Below, piece after piece: positions 1 to 6,667 of a stretch of 8,548 bases of DNA. Source of the stretch: Deinococcales bacterium (GTDB lineage: Bacteria > Deinococcota > Deinococci > Deinococcales > Deinococcaceae); the NCBI GenBank assembly GCA_014378225.1, contig JACMOA010000007.1, positions 1 through 8,548 on the forward strand, written 5' to 3'. The translations under genes and the position numbers were made by a program. Each line of letters opens with the position of its first letter. Position 1 is the stretch's first letter. A model generated the notes under the pieces. It worked only from the letters and a program-made list of their open reading frames with translations. It did not search any database and had not been told where the DNA came from.

Positions 1-100
1 CGAGAACGACACCTGGCGGACTCTTTCGGCGAATTCAAAATCCTCAGTTTTTGTTTCTTCGAGGCGTTGGGTTTGGCGATTCGGGCGAGGCAGTGAGTAA

Positions 101-292
101 GCCCGATAGATGCCGTTCTACTTGAGCCAGCGCCCTGCCCTTACTAAGCTTTTTCGACGAAATGCTCAGGTAGGGTCGGGCGCTGGCCTAGTATATTCGT
201 CCCCTATCGGGCCATCCCACATCTTGAGCAAGACGGTACCCAACGGGTCTGCTCGCCTACCGGCTTCACCGCCTGGTCGCTGCCTGACCCGT
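101..292. repeat. Nested inverted-repeat cluster, copy 1 of a dispersed family
   Basis: Several arms pair here. GCCCGATAG (101-109) is the exact reverse complement of 204-212. CCAGCGCCCTGCCCTTA (127-143) pairs imperfectly with 171-186. ATGCCGTTCTACTTGAG (110-126) pairs imperfectly with 223-239. ACGGGTC (243-249) pairs with GACCCGT (286-292). The 110-126 and 223-239 arms are two copies of one unit, roughly GTGCCGTYCTGCTCAAG, pointing towards each other. The unit recurs twice at 6668-6788. The right-hand copy also shares flanking blocks with that second cluster: an AGGCG(A/G)(G/A)CAG(A/G)CCC-like block before the core and GG(A/G)TGGCCCG after it. This suggests a mobile or REP/BIME-like palindromic element, not a protein-coding stretch. 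Confidence 0.7.
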
Positions 293-351
293 GACGACCG
301 AAAAGCGCTATTCGAGAAAACTAGCAATCAACTCGCCAGCAGAGTGCTCAT

Positions 352-402
352 GGGCCTCGCCGCGTTTTGATTCTTAACACAGCTTCTACCGGGCCTCGCC
401 GC
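352..402 (+). repeat. 12-bp direct repeat GGGCCTCGCCGC
   Basis: GGGCCTCGCCGC occurs at 352-363 and again at 391-402, 39 bases apart on the same strand, just upstream of the desaturase promoter. It could be a duplication footprint or chance in GC-rich DNA. No function can be assigned. Confidence 0.35.
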
Positions 403-452
403 TGCCCACCCTCGTTCCACCCTCTTTCTACCCTCGAGTGTAGGGAATACTC

Positions 453-482
453 TGGTTTTTCCCATAAACCACTCGCTATAAT
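453..482 (+). promoter_or_regulatory. Probable sigma-70-type promoter of the desaturase gene
   Basis: A perfect TATAAT lies at 477-482. The upstream element is weak: TGGTTT at 453-458 gives an 18-base spacer and matches TTGACA poorly. Transcription would start near 488-490, just before the palindromic operator and about 50 bases upstream of the desaturase ATG. A weak -35 with a perfect -10 is compatible with a regulated promoter. Confidence 0.6.
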
Positions 483-494
483 GCTCTTAATTGT

Positions 495-510
495 TTGACC
501 AGTCGGTCAA
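495..510 (+). promoter_or_regulatory. TetR-type palindromic operator TTGACC-N4-GGTCAA
   Basis: TTGACC (495-500) and GGTCAA (505-510) are perfect 6-base inverted arms around AGTC. The palindrome begins 12 bases after the TATAAT box, at or just after the expected transcription start, where a bound repressor would block initiation. TTGACC/GGTCAA half-sites are typical of operators bound by TetR-family repressors, several of which control fatty-acid genes. No regulator gene lies in the window, so its identity is inferred from site form and target only. Confidence 0.6.
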
Positions 511-540
511 TGAATTAGACTCGGCTCGAGGAGACCCCCC

Positions 541-1629
541 ATGACCATTCCCGAACTCTACCCACCCGCCAGTATCACCGAGGCAGACCGTCCGATTACC
601 CCGCCGAGTTTGCTCAGCGTTGCCGAAAAGGACCGCTTGATAGAGCGTGGGTTTCTGGGGCTGTACCGCTGGTATATGGCCCGTTCTCAGGAAACCCGCA
701 ACTGGAACGCCGACAAAAGCTTTGACTGGAAAAGCCTTCGTACCGATTTTACCCCAGAAGTGACCGTTATTCTCGAGGGGTTTTTTGCGGTGGAGCAGTA
801 CGTGCCAGACTTTACCGCCAGCATTCTCAACACCGTGCGCCGCAGCCACGGGCGCAGCCACTTTACCCTGCGCTGGGGCTTTGAAGAAGAGCGCCACGCC
901 GACACCTGGGAAAATGCGGTCTTGTTTTCAAAGGGACGCACTCCCAAGCAGATTGAAGAATACAAATACTTGCTGCGCTCCAAAGAGTGGCAGGCTCCGT
1001 GGGACAGTGCGCTGTACAACCTGATTTATACTGTGTTTCAGGAGCGAGCCACCCAGCTCAACTATCTGAATCTGGCCAAAATCGTGTCCGGCAAGAGCGA
1101 TAAGGTTCACCTTCAAGGCAACGAGGACCCCATTTTAACCAAGGTGGCCCAGACCATCGCGGTGGACGAAGCCGCGCACTACAACTTTTTCCTAGAGTGC
1201 GCCCGCCTGTTTCTATACTACTATCCTGAAAAAACGCTCGAGGCCATCAAGGACGTGATTCACCACTTTGCAATGCCCGCCTACAACCTGGTGCCGGACT
1301 GGGCCGGATTTTCTGAAACGGTGTACAAGGCCGGAATATACGGCCCCCGTGAGCTTCAGCGCGACGTGATTCAGGTGGTATTTCGCAACATGGGCATCGA
1401 GAGCCGTAAAAAGCTCGAGGAGGGAATCAAGCGCACCCGGATTGTGCCGCTCGAGGGGGGTGGAGAACTGGGAACCGCCATTTGGGACAGCTTTGATTAT
1501 GGACTGGTGGAAGGCGATGTAAGGCGGCTTTACACTCGAGTGGCCGATTATGAACAAGAAATTGGCTTTGCTGATATTGACCCAACGGTGTTTGTACGGA
1601 ACCCAGAAGTTCCCTCGAGCGCGGATTAA
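541..1629 (+). CDS. Acyl-[acyl-carrier-protein] desaturase (soluble diiron, type 2)
   Basis: This 362-residue protein is a soluble ferritin-like acyl-ACP desaturase. The family introduces a cis double bond into ACP-bound acyl chains using O2 and electrons from ferredoxin, in the cytoplasm. All six expected diiron ligands are visible: E85 (FFAVEQY), E116 and H119 (EEERH), E168 (QERAT), E210 and H213 (DEAAH). The two EXXH motifs and QERA mirror the plant stearoyl-ACP and mycobacterial DesA enzymes, and the length is close to that of the mature plant enzyme. There is no signal peptide or membrane segment. The ATG is supported by GAGGAG at 528-533, seven bases upstream. The gene stands alone: it has its own promoter and operator and ends at an intrinsic terminator 18 bases after the stop. 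Regulation by an acyl-CoA- or acyl-ACP-sensing TetR repressor is likely. Double-bond position and chain-length preference cannot be read from sequence. Confidence 0.93.
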   Translation: MTIPELYPPASITEADRPITPPSLLSVAEKDRLIERGFLGLYRWYMARSQETRNWNADKSFDWKSLRTDFTPEVTVILEGFFAVEQYVPDFTASILNTVRRSHGRSHFTLRWGFEEERHADTWENAVLFSKGRTPKQIEEYKYLLRSKEWQAPWDSALYNLIYTVFQERATQLNYLNLAKIVSGKSDKVHLQGNEDPILTKVAQTIAVDEAAHYNFFLECARLFLYYYPEKTLEAIKDVIHHFAMPAYNLVPDWAGFSETVYKAGIYGPRELQRDVIQVVFRNMGIESRKKLEEGIKRTRIVPLEGGGELGTAIWDSFDYGLVEGDVRRLYTRVADYEQEIGFADIDPTVFVRNPEVPSSAD

Positions 1630-1646
1630 AACTTGACAGCTTCTGG

Positions 1647-1673
1647 AAAGACGGCCTGTGGGTCGTCTTTTTT
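1647..1673 (+). terminator. Intrinsic terminator of the desaturase gene
   Basis: AAAGACGGCC (1647-1656) pairs with GGTCGTCTTT (1661-1670) over ten base pairs, including one G-U, around a TGTG loop. The T run continues to 1673. It lies 18 bases after the desaturase stop and separates that gene from the downstream cyclase. Confidence 0.85.
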
Positions 1674-1778
1674 GATGGGTGGCTCGAGATGGGCAGCCAC
1701 AAGGAACCTTTCCCAACCAAAACGTGCGATGTATAGCACTCTTCAACTCAAGCTTTTACCTTAAGACGCGCTTTAACC

Positions 1779-3476
1779 ATGCCCGACATTCTGGAACTCG
1801 AGAGACAACTCAATCTCACAGACCTTCCGCTCGAGCGCGTGGGGGTACTGATTGAGCTTTGCAAATCGCTTCGCACCTCACATCTGGCCCAAGCCATTCA
1901 CTTTGGCGAGGAAGCGCGAAGTCTGGCCCAACGGCACGAGTACTGGTCAGAATTGACCGAGGCTCTTATTGGGCTGGGTTGGTGTTATCACGACAGCGCA
2001 GATTACCGTATGGCTCTGGAGGTGCTCGAGCAGGCACTGGGTCAGCATCAGGAGTCGGGCGAACAACGCCTCAAAGCAAAACATGCTCTTTCCTGTGTAT
2101 ACGAGCGTCTGGGAGATTACCAGAATGCTCTACCCCTGCTGGGTGAGGTGCTCAAGGGAACCAATCCCCACCTTCAGCCGCGTGAATATGCCGATACTCT
2201 GAACAGCACCGCCATCGTATACATGGAACTACATGACCACGCCGAGGGAATGCGCTACTTTCGGGAATCGCTCGAGCACTACCGCCAAGCAAAAGCCTGG
2301 GTCCGTTTTGCCAACACCAGTGCCAATTTGGGTGTGGCACTCAAAAAGCACGATGGTGACCCCCTCGAGGCCGAGCAGCGTTTTCTGGACGCACTTCAGG
2401 TTTTTGAAGGCGGTGAGTATCAGACTCAGGTGACGACAGTTCTGATGAATCTGGGCAGCCTCTACGTTCAGACGGGTCGCACGCTCGAAGCCCATGAAAC
2501 GTTGACACGGGCGCTGCATCTTTCCACCCAACTGGGTCTAAAACTGATTGAAGCCTACGTGCATCAAAAGTTTGGCAAGCTGTATCTGGCTCAGGGTCAG
2601 CTCGAAAACGCTGAGAAATCTTTTCTCGAGTCGCTGCTGCTGTTTGGATTTGTGGACTTTGCCAAAGGCGAGATGGAAGTGCGCGAGGATTTGGCCCAGG
2701 TGTACCGCCAGATGGGAAACTTTGAAGCTGCTTTTCACGAACTCAAGGCGCTACACACGCTCGAGCGCAAACATTTCGACGAAACTTCCAACAAGAGATT
2801 GCGCCAGCTTCTGGCCCAGTTTGAAGTGGATAAAGAGCGCCGTGAGGCCGAAATCGAGCGGCTTAAAACGGTAGAACTCGAGAATCTACTCCAGGAAAAA
2901 AGCCGTCTGGTAGAGCAGCTCGAGCAGCTTTCCATCACCGACGGTCTGACTGGACTGTACAACCGCCGCTATCTGGATTCTGAAGCCCGCAGGGTGTACG
3001 GGGAGGCTCGAGCCGGGGAACTGTGCATTTCACTGGCGGACATAGATTTCTTCAAACGGGTCAACGACACTTTCGGACACGCCACCGGAGATGAAGTCCT
3101 CAAGCAAATTGCGGTCCTGTACCGCGAAAACACTCGAGCGGGGGATTTTGTGGCCCGCTACGGAGGTGAAGAGTTTGCGCTGGTAATGCCCCACACCCGA
3201 GTTAATGAAGCGCTCGAGGTGTGCGAACGGGTGAGAAGTGCAGTGGAACATTACGAGTGGAGTACGATTCACCCACAGCTTAGGGTCACACTCAGTCTGG
3301 GCCTGTGTTCCGCGCTCGAGCTGGGTTCGCATGAAAAAATGCTTCAGAATGCAGACCACTGGCTCTATCAGGCCAAGCACGAGGGCAAAAATCGAGTGCG
3401 CTACGGCTTTTCAGGGCTTCAGACGCTCGAGGCCGGAGTATACGTTCACCCGCTCACCGCGCAGGAAACCCAGTAA
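1779..3476 (+). CDS. TPR-repeat diguanylate cyclase (GGDEF protein)
   Basis: The protein has 565 residues. Residues about 40-335 are a run of helical TPR-like repeats (for example around 60-90, 100-130, 135-170 and 215-285). A charged, heptad-like coiled coil at about 345-388 leads into a C-terminal GGDEF domain (about 388-545). The active-site motif is an intact GGEEF (462-466). An RxxD inhibitory I-site, RAGD (453-456), lies five residues ahead of it, and the metal-binding DIDFFK (421-426) is present. It should therefore make cyclic di-GMP from two GTP with product inhibition. The TPR region probably senses a partner protein, and the coiled coil transmits dimerisation. No signal peptide or membrane helix is seen, so it is probably cytoplasmic. 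The ribosome binding site is weak, and a possible TATAGC -10 at 1732-1737 has no good -35. The last 66 bases overlap the 3' end of fdhD on the opposite strand. The input signal is unknown. Confidence 0.92.
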   Translation: MPDILELERQLNLTDLPLERVGVLIELCKSLRTSHLAQAIHFGEEARSLAQRHEYWSELTEALIGLGWCYHDSADYRMALEVLEQALGQHQESGEQRLKAKHALSCVYERLGDYQNALPLLGEVLKGTNPHLQPREYADTLNSTAIVYMELHDHAEGMRYFRESLEHYRQAKAWVRFANTSANLGVALKKHDGDPLEAEQRFLDALQVFEGGEYQTQVTTVLMNLGSLYVQTGRTLEAHETLTRALHLSTQLGLKLIEAYVHQKFGKLYLAQGQLENAEKSFLESLLLFGFVDFAKGEMEVREDLAQVYRQMGNFEAAFHELKALHTLERKHFDETSNKRLRQLLAQFEVDKERREAEIERLKTVELENLLQEKSRLVEQLEQLSITDGLTGLYNRRYLDSEARRVYGEARAGELCISLADIDFFKRVNDTFGHATGDEVLKQIAVLYRENTRAGDFVARYGGEEFALVMPHTRVNEALEVCERVRSAVEHYEWSTIHPQLRVTLSLGLCSALELGSHEKMLQNADHWLYQAKHEGKNRVRYGFSGLQTLEAGVYVHPLTAQETQ

Positions 3477-4241
3477 GGTCAGATTGAAGCGAAGCGCCAG
3501 TTCCACCCCTAAACTCGAGGGGGCCGAAACTGCTGCCAGCACCGGAATTCTGGCCGCCACACACTTTTGCACGATTTCAAAACCCGCTCTGGCGCTGACC
3601 AACAAAATGGACCGCTCGAGTGCTGCATAACGGTTCAGTACCGCCCAGCCTATCACCTTGTCCACGGCGTTGTGCCGCCCAATATCTTCTCTGGACACGA
3701 TTAAACGGCCCTCCCAATCGAACAGAGCAGCGGCGTGAATTCCTCCTGTGCTCGAAAAGGTTTTTTGAGTCTTTTCTAGCTGTGCGGGCAGGGCGTAAAT
3801 CAGGGACGGCTCGAGTTGAAATTCCGACTTCAGGGCGGTCAAACCCTGGTGCTCGAGGGTGTCCAGACCCGCCTTGCCGCACACGCCACACCCGCTCGAG
3901 CTGAACAGGTTGCGGCCCAATCTCGAGAGGTCGGGCTGCGCCTCATCTCGTAAAGTCACGGTGATAACGTTGTATTGCTGGTCCTGCGGCGCGTCCACAC
4001 AGTAGCGCACCTCGAGCACATCGTCAAAATGGCTAACAATTCCTTCGGAAAACAGCAGCCCTACTGCCAGCTCAAAATCCCCTCCCACCGTTCGTAGGGT
4101 CACGGTAATGGGAACAATTTGACCCCGCCATTTCAAGCGCAGCTCGAGCGGTTCTTCTCCCGCCACACGGTCCAGTTTGCTCGAGCGGGTATGGCCCTCG
4201 AGCGTGATGATGCGGATTTTTTGAGAGGGTGTGCGGGGAAT
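3411..4241 (-). CDS. fdhD: FdhD, sulfur carrier for formate-dehydrogenase-type molybdoenzymes
   Basis: FdhD-family proteins transfer sulfur from a cysteine desulfurase to the bis-MGD molybdenum cofactor before its insertion into formate-dehydrogenase-like enzymes. Visible signatures are EEPLEL near the N-terminus, the cysteine pair CGVC (C118 and C121 from the start used here), STGGIHAAAL, REDIGRHNAVDKV, a SAPSSLGVELA segment, and GFLRGERVNVYSG near the end. I start the gene at an ATT codon (4239-4241), giving 276 residues. A near-ideal AAAGGAG lies eight bases upstream, and the extra 25 residues (containing KIRIITLEG and KLDRVAGEEP) fit the family's usual N-terminus. The first ordinary start, a GTG at 4164-4166, would begin at VAGEEP, cut the conserved lead-in and lack a good ribosome binding site. 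The gene lies downstream of the YdeP-like oxidoreductase on the same strand, its likely client. Its 3' end overlaps the diguanylate cyclase gene by 66 bp. Confidence 0.92.
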   Translation of the reverse strand: MPRTPSQKIRIITLEGHTRSSKLDRVAGEEPLELRLKWRGQIVPITVTLRTVGGDFELAVGLLFSEGIVSHFDDVLEVRYCVDAPQDQQYNVITVTLRDEAQPDLSRLGRNLFSSSGCGVCGKAGLDTLEHQGLTALKSEFQLEPSLIYALPAQLEKTQKTFSSTGGIHAAALFDWEGRLIVSREDIGRHNAVDKVIGWAVLNRYAALERSILLVSARAGFEIVQKCVAARIPVLAAVSAPSSLGVELALRFNLTLLGFLRGERVNVYSGLERLKP

Positions 4242-4249
4242 GGTTGGGT

Positions 4250-4256
4250 CTCCTTT
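4250..4256 (-). promoter_or_regulatory. Ribosome binding site that sets the fdhD start at ATT
   Basis: On the minus strand AAAGGAG (plus 4250-4256) sits eight bases before an in-frame ATT (4239-4241). No ATG, GTG or TTG in the fdhD frame lies at a suitable distance. A CTG further upstream, near 4307, has no ribosome binding site. This supports a rare non-canonical initiator, or a point change away from ATG. Confidence 0.65.
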
Positions 4257-4295
4257 GGAGTGTTTCTCGTTTTTGGCGTTGAACGATAAGCGACG

Positions 4296-4370
4296 GGTTA
4301 TCAGTTTTCAGTCATCAGTCGTCAGTCGAGAAGATACTGGTGATATGTCCCTAACCGAGAACTGATAACC
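4296..4370. repeat. Inverted repeat between the oxidoreductase and fdhD
   Basis: GGTTATCAGTTTTC (4296-4309) pairs with GAGAACTGATAACC (4357-4370), with one mismatch in 14 and a 10-base perfect core (4297-4306 with 4360-4369). The 47-base interior contains part of the TCAGTNN tandem repeats. In the mRNA from the oxidoreductase towards fdhD this could form a long stem-loop. It has no U run, so it is not a standard terminator. It might protect or process the transcript, or be part of a mobile repeat. Confidence 0.65.
4301..4328 (+). repeat. Four tandem TCAGTNN heptamers
   Basis: Consecutive seven-base units TCAGTTT, TCAGTCA, TCAGTCG and TCAGTCG run from 4301 to 4328 without interruption. They resemble the short tandemly repeated heptamers of intergenic regions in cyanobacteria and some other bacteria. 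The related ACTGATAACCGA on the other arm (4361-4372) suggests the unit was once longer or present in both orientations. The seven-base period does not keep a reading frame, and the stretch lies outside coding DNA. Confidence 0.7.
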
Positions 4371-4386
4371 GAAAACCCACTTAACC

Positions 4387-6621
4387 TCATACCAACTTCT
4401 CCAACCTCACCGTCGCGTTATAATCCGGCACTCCAGACTCGCTCGAGCGCCGTCCATAGTCCAACAAAACGTTGCCTTCGGGCCAGTGGACCTCGAGATT
4501 GCCTGGTTTCAGTGGCGCGATAAACACCCTGCCCGCGAGTTTGCCTTTAGCGCTCTCGAGCTGCACCCGGTCCCCGTTTTGCAGTCCCTGTGCTTGAGCG
4601 TCTGATTCGCTCATCATGACAGAATCCCGTGAAGCCCCGGTGATAGCGTCTTTTTTCTCGTGAACCATACTGTTAAACTGCTTGCCGCGCCGGGTGGTGA
4701 CGCGGAATTCTCCGGCGGGTAGCGCAGAATCAAACGGTTGAACCACGCTAAATCGGCCCCGTCCGCTCACGGTGGGAAACTGCCCATCCACACACAGATG
4801 GCGGCCCCCATACTGAATCTGGTCTCCCTTTTTCTCGAGCTTTTGAATCCCGTCATAAAAGGGGACCACTCGAGCGATTTCCTCGCGCATGGCGGGCGTT
4901 CCCCGGAACTTGAGTTTCCCCTCGAGTTCGGGTTTGACCTGGCACGCAAGGTCCGCCAGAACCTGATATTCCGGTTGAGCCTCACCAATGCGGTGTCCTG
5001 GAATGTGCGGTGAAAACAGGATGCGGCGTTCAGTAGAGGTCTCGGTCACGCCGCCTTCCATCTCGTAGCGGGTCTGGGCGGGCAAGAGTAACACATCTCC
5101 GTGACCCTCGAGCAGCATTTGGGGTGTGATCACCAGGTCCATGTGAACCCGCAACGTCACCCGCTCGAGTGCCTGACGCACATAACGCGGTTCCGGCATC
5201 ACCTCGAGAAAGTTTCCCCCGGCACTGAACAGGAAATCCAACTTTCCTTCATAAGCCGCGTCCAGCATTTCCACCGCGTTCAGTCCTTTGGCTCGAGGGA
5301 GTGGAAACCCATATTCTTGCTCGAGGGCGGCAATGTTTTCTTCGGTCAGCGGCTTTCCTCCCGGCAGCGCGGTGGTGTACGCGCCCATCTCGCCGCCGCC
5401 CTGAACGCCAGAGTGTCCACGAATCGGCATCAGGCCGCAGCCGCCACGCCCTACAAACCCCTTAGCCAGCGCCAGATTAACGATGGTTCGCACGTTGTCC
5501 TCACCGCAAGTGTGCTGAGTGATGCCCATACTCCACACCAGCACGGCTTTTTTAGCCTCGCCTAACTGCTGCCCAAACCTCCCCATCTCTGCTCGAGAAC
5601 ACCCCGAAGCCCGCTCGAGGTCTGCCCACTCCAATACTTGCAAATGGTCCTTGAGTTCGGCAAAACCCTCGGTGTGGTCCTGAATAAAAACTTTGTCCTC
5701 TAAGTTGTGCTCGAGCAGGTGTTTGAGCGCTCCGTTGAGAAAAGCCGAATCCCCACCAATATTGACCTGAAAAAACTCATCGGCAATTTTGGTGCCAAAC
5801 AGCGCACTTTCAGGCAAACTCGGCACCCAGTAACGCTCCATTCCCGGCTCCAGGTAGGGATTGATGCACACCACTTTTGCACCCGCTTTCTTGGCATAGT
5901 GCAGGTATTTGGTGGCAACGGGTTGATTGGTCGCTACATTGGACCCGATAAAGACGATGAGGTCGCTCTCGAGCCAGTCGGTGTAGCTGCACGTTGTGGC
6001 CGCCACGCCCACCGTTTCCTTGAGCGCCACTGTGGACGGTGCATGACACACCCTCGCAGCATTGTCAATCGAGTTGGTCCCCATCGCCCGCACCGCTTTT
6101 TGTACCCCGTAATAGCCCTCGTTGGGCATTCCTCTGGAGGTCAAAAAGAAACCCAGTCTTTCCGGTGCGCTCGAGCGGATTTTTTCGGCCATCAAGGTTT
6201 GAGCCGCGTTCCAGGAAACACGCCGAAAGCCGGACTGACCGCGTTTGCGGAGCATCGGGTAGGGCAGTCGGCCCAACTCGCGCAGCTCAGCACTGCTTTT
6301 GCCCTCGAGCCGAACCACGTCCCACAAGAGTTCAGTGTCCATCTGCCCCACCGTGTTCAGGCGCAAAAGGCGCAAGCGAATATTGCATAGGTGTGGCCCT
6401 TTGAGCGTGAAATCTTTGAGGCCGCTGGTCCCCAGAGCGCAGCCGTCGCACACACCCTCATTGAGGACCTTCCAGGCGTACTCGAGGTTGTCGCGGCTCT
6501 CCCACATGGCCCTGGTCATCTCGAGGTAGTTGTTGGGGCGCTGCTCTCCCAGGCCAAAGGGAACCGGACCCGCCCAGTGCTCGGGGGTCCAGGTCAGGGG
6601 GTTGAAGGTTTTCCAGTCCAT
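4387..6621 (-). CDS. FdhF/YdeP-family molybdopterin oxidoreductase (formate dehydrogenase alpha-like)
   Basis: This 744-residue protein is a bis-MGD molybdoenzyme of the FdhF/YdeP type, usual length for the family. The N-terminal Fe-S region has CDGC (C58, C61) and C79 (GPHLC); a fourth conventional cysteine is not obvious. RVCHAPS (190-196) aligns with the active-site segment of formate dehydrogenase H, with C192 where that enzyme has selenocysteine, so cysteine is the probable molybdenum ligand. GGCGLMPIRGHSGVQGGGEM (393-412) matches the conserved arginine/QG segment near the cofactor. The C-terminal dinucleotide-binding domain covers about 635-744. There is no twin-arginine signal, so it is cytoplasmic. 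FdhD downstream is the expected maturation factor. The ATG has no clear ribosome binding site; TAAACT ending nine bases upstream could be a -10 for a nearly leaderless message, but its -35 is poor. True formate oxidation is unproven: E. coli YdeP is linked to acid resistance and its substrate is unsettled. Confidence 0.9.
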   Translation of the reverse strand: MDWKTFNPLTWTPEHWAGPVPFGLGEQRPNNYLEMTRAMWESRDNLEYAWKVLNEGVCDGCALGTSGLKDFTLKGPHLCNIRLRLLRLNTVGQMDTELLWDVVRLEGKSSAELRELGRLPYPMLRKRGQSGFRRVSWNAAQTLMAEKIRSSAPERLGFFLTSRGMPNEGYYGVQKAVRAMGTNSIDNAARVCHAPSTVALKETVGVAATTCSYTDWLESDLIVFIGSNVATNQPVATKYLHYAKKAGAKVVCINPYLEPGMERYWVPSLPESALFGTKIADEFFQVNIGGDSAFLNGALKHLLEHNLEDKVFIQDHTEGFAELKDHLQVLEWADLERASGCSRAEMGRFGQQLGEAKKAVLVWSMGITQHTCGEDNVRTIVNLALAKGFVGRGGCGLMPIRGHSGVQGGGEMGAYTTALPGGKPLTEENIAALEQEYGFPLPRAKGLNAVEMLDAAYEGKLDFLFSAGGNFLEVMPEPRYVRQALERVTLRVHMDLVITPQMLLEGHGDVLLLPAQTRYEMEGGVTETSTERRILFSPHIPGHRIGEAQPEYQVLADLACQVKPELEGKLKFRGTPAMREEIARVVPFYDGIQKLEKKGDQIQYGGRHLCVDGQFPTVSGRGRFSVVQPFDSALPAGEFRVTTRRGKQFNSMVHEKKDAITGASRDSVMMSESDAQAQGLQNGDRVQLESAKGKLAGRVFIAPLKPGNLEVHWPEGNVLLDYGRRSSESGVPDYNATVRLEKLV

Positions 6622-6667
6622 TTGGGTTTAGTTTAGCGCTCGAGCAGGTCATTAGACCTCTTTTGAG

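Larger units (their letters stand above)
1..452. other. Region without a recognisable gene, rich in inverted repeats
   Basis: No reading frame here looks like a conserved protein. All three forward frames are open at the left edge but close within about 135 bases, and none gives a recognisable C-terminus. An ATG-initiated frame at 110-370 exists, but it reads straight through the inverted-repeat cluster, has no ribosome binding site and is low-complexity in composition, so I do not call it. The stretch holds the palindromic cluster at 101-292 and a 12-bp direct repeat further right. It contains only one CTCGAG (433-438), far fewer than the coding regions. It is best read as intergenic or repeat DNA upstream of the desaturase. 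Confidence 0.6.

Noticed and set aside
1..96. Possible 3' end of an upstream gene, with an open frame ending in TGA at 94-96
   Set aside because: All three forward frames are open over this short stretch and the 31-residue tail has no recognisable feature, so there is no reason to prefer one.
110..370. Open frame of 86 codons on the plus strand from ATG 110
   Set aside because: It has no ribosome binding site, reads through nested inverted repeats, has an odd residue mix and matches no known family. The repeats explain the DNA better.
1633..1638. TTGACA considered as the -35 of a promoter for the cyclase
   Set aside because: No -10 lies at the right distance, and the position is before the desaturase terminator, which would stop the transcript.
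1213..1746. Minus-strand open frame (177 codons) across the desaturase 3' end and terminator
   Set aside because: It lies opposite the conserved desaturase and runs through its terminator. No family features or initiation signal are visible.
4301..4328. Tandem heptamers considered as a CRISPR array or origin iterons
   Set aside because: Units are 7 bases with no spacers, and there are no cas or replication-initiator genes nearby, so neither a CRISPR array nor an iteron origin fits.
5707..6390. Long plus-strand open frame (227 codons) opposite the molybdoenzyme
   Set aside because: It is antisense to a strongly conserved gene, and its residues (many His, Arg, Gly) are what an antisense frame in such DNA gives. 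No ribosome binding site was seen.
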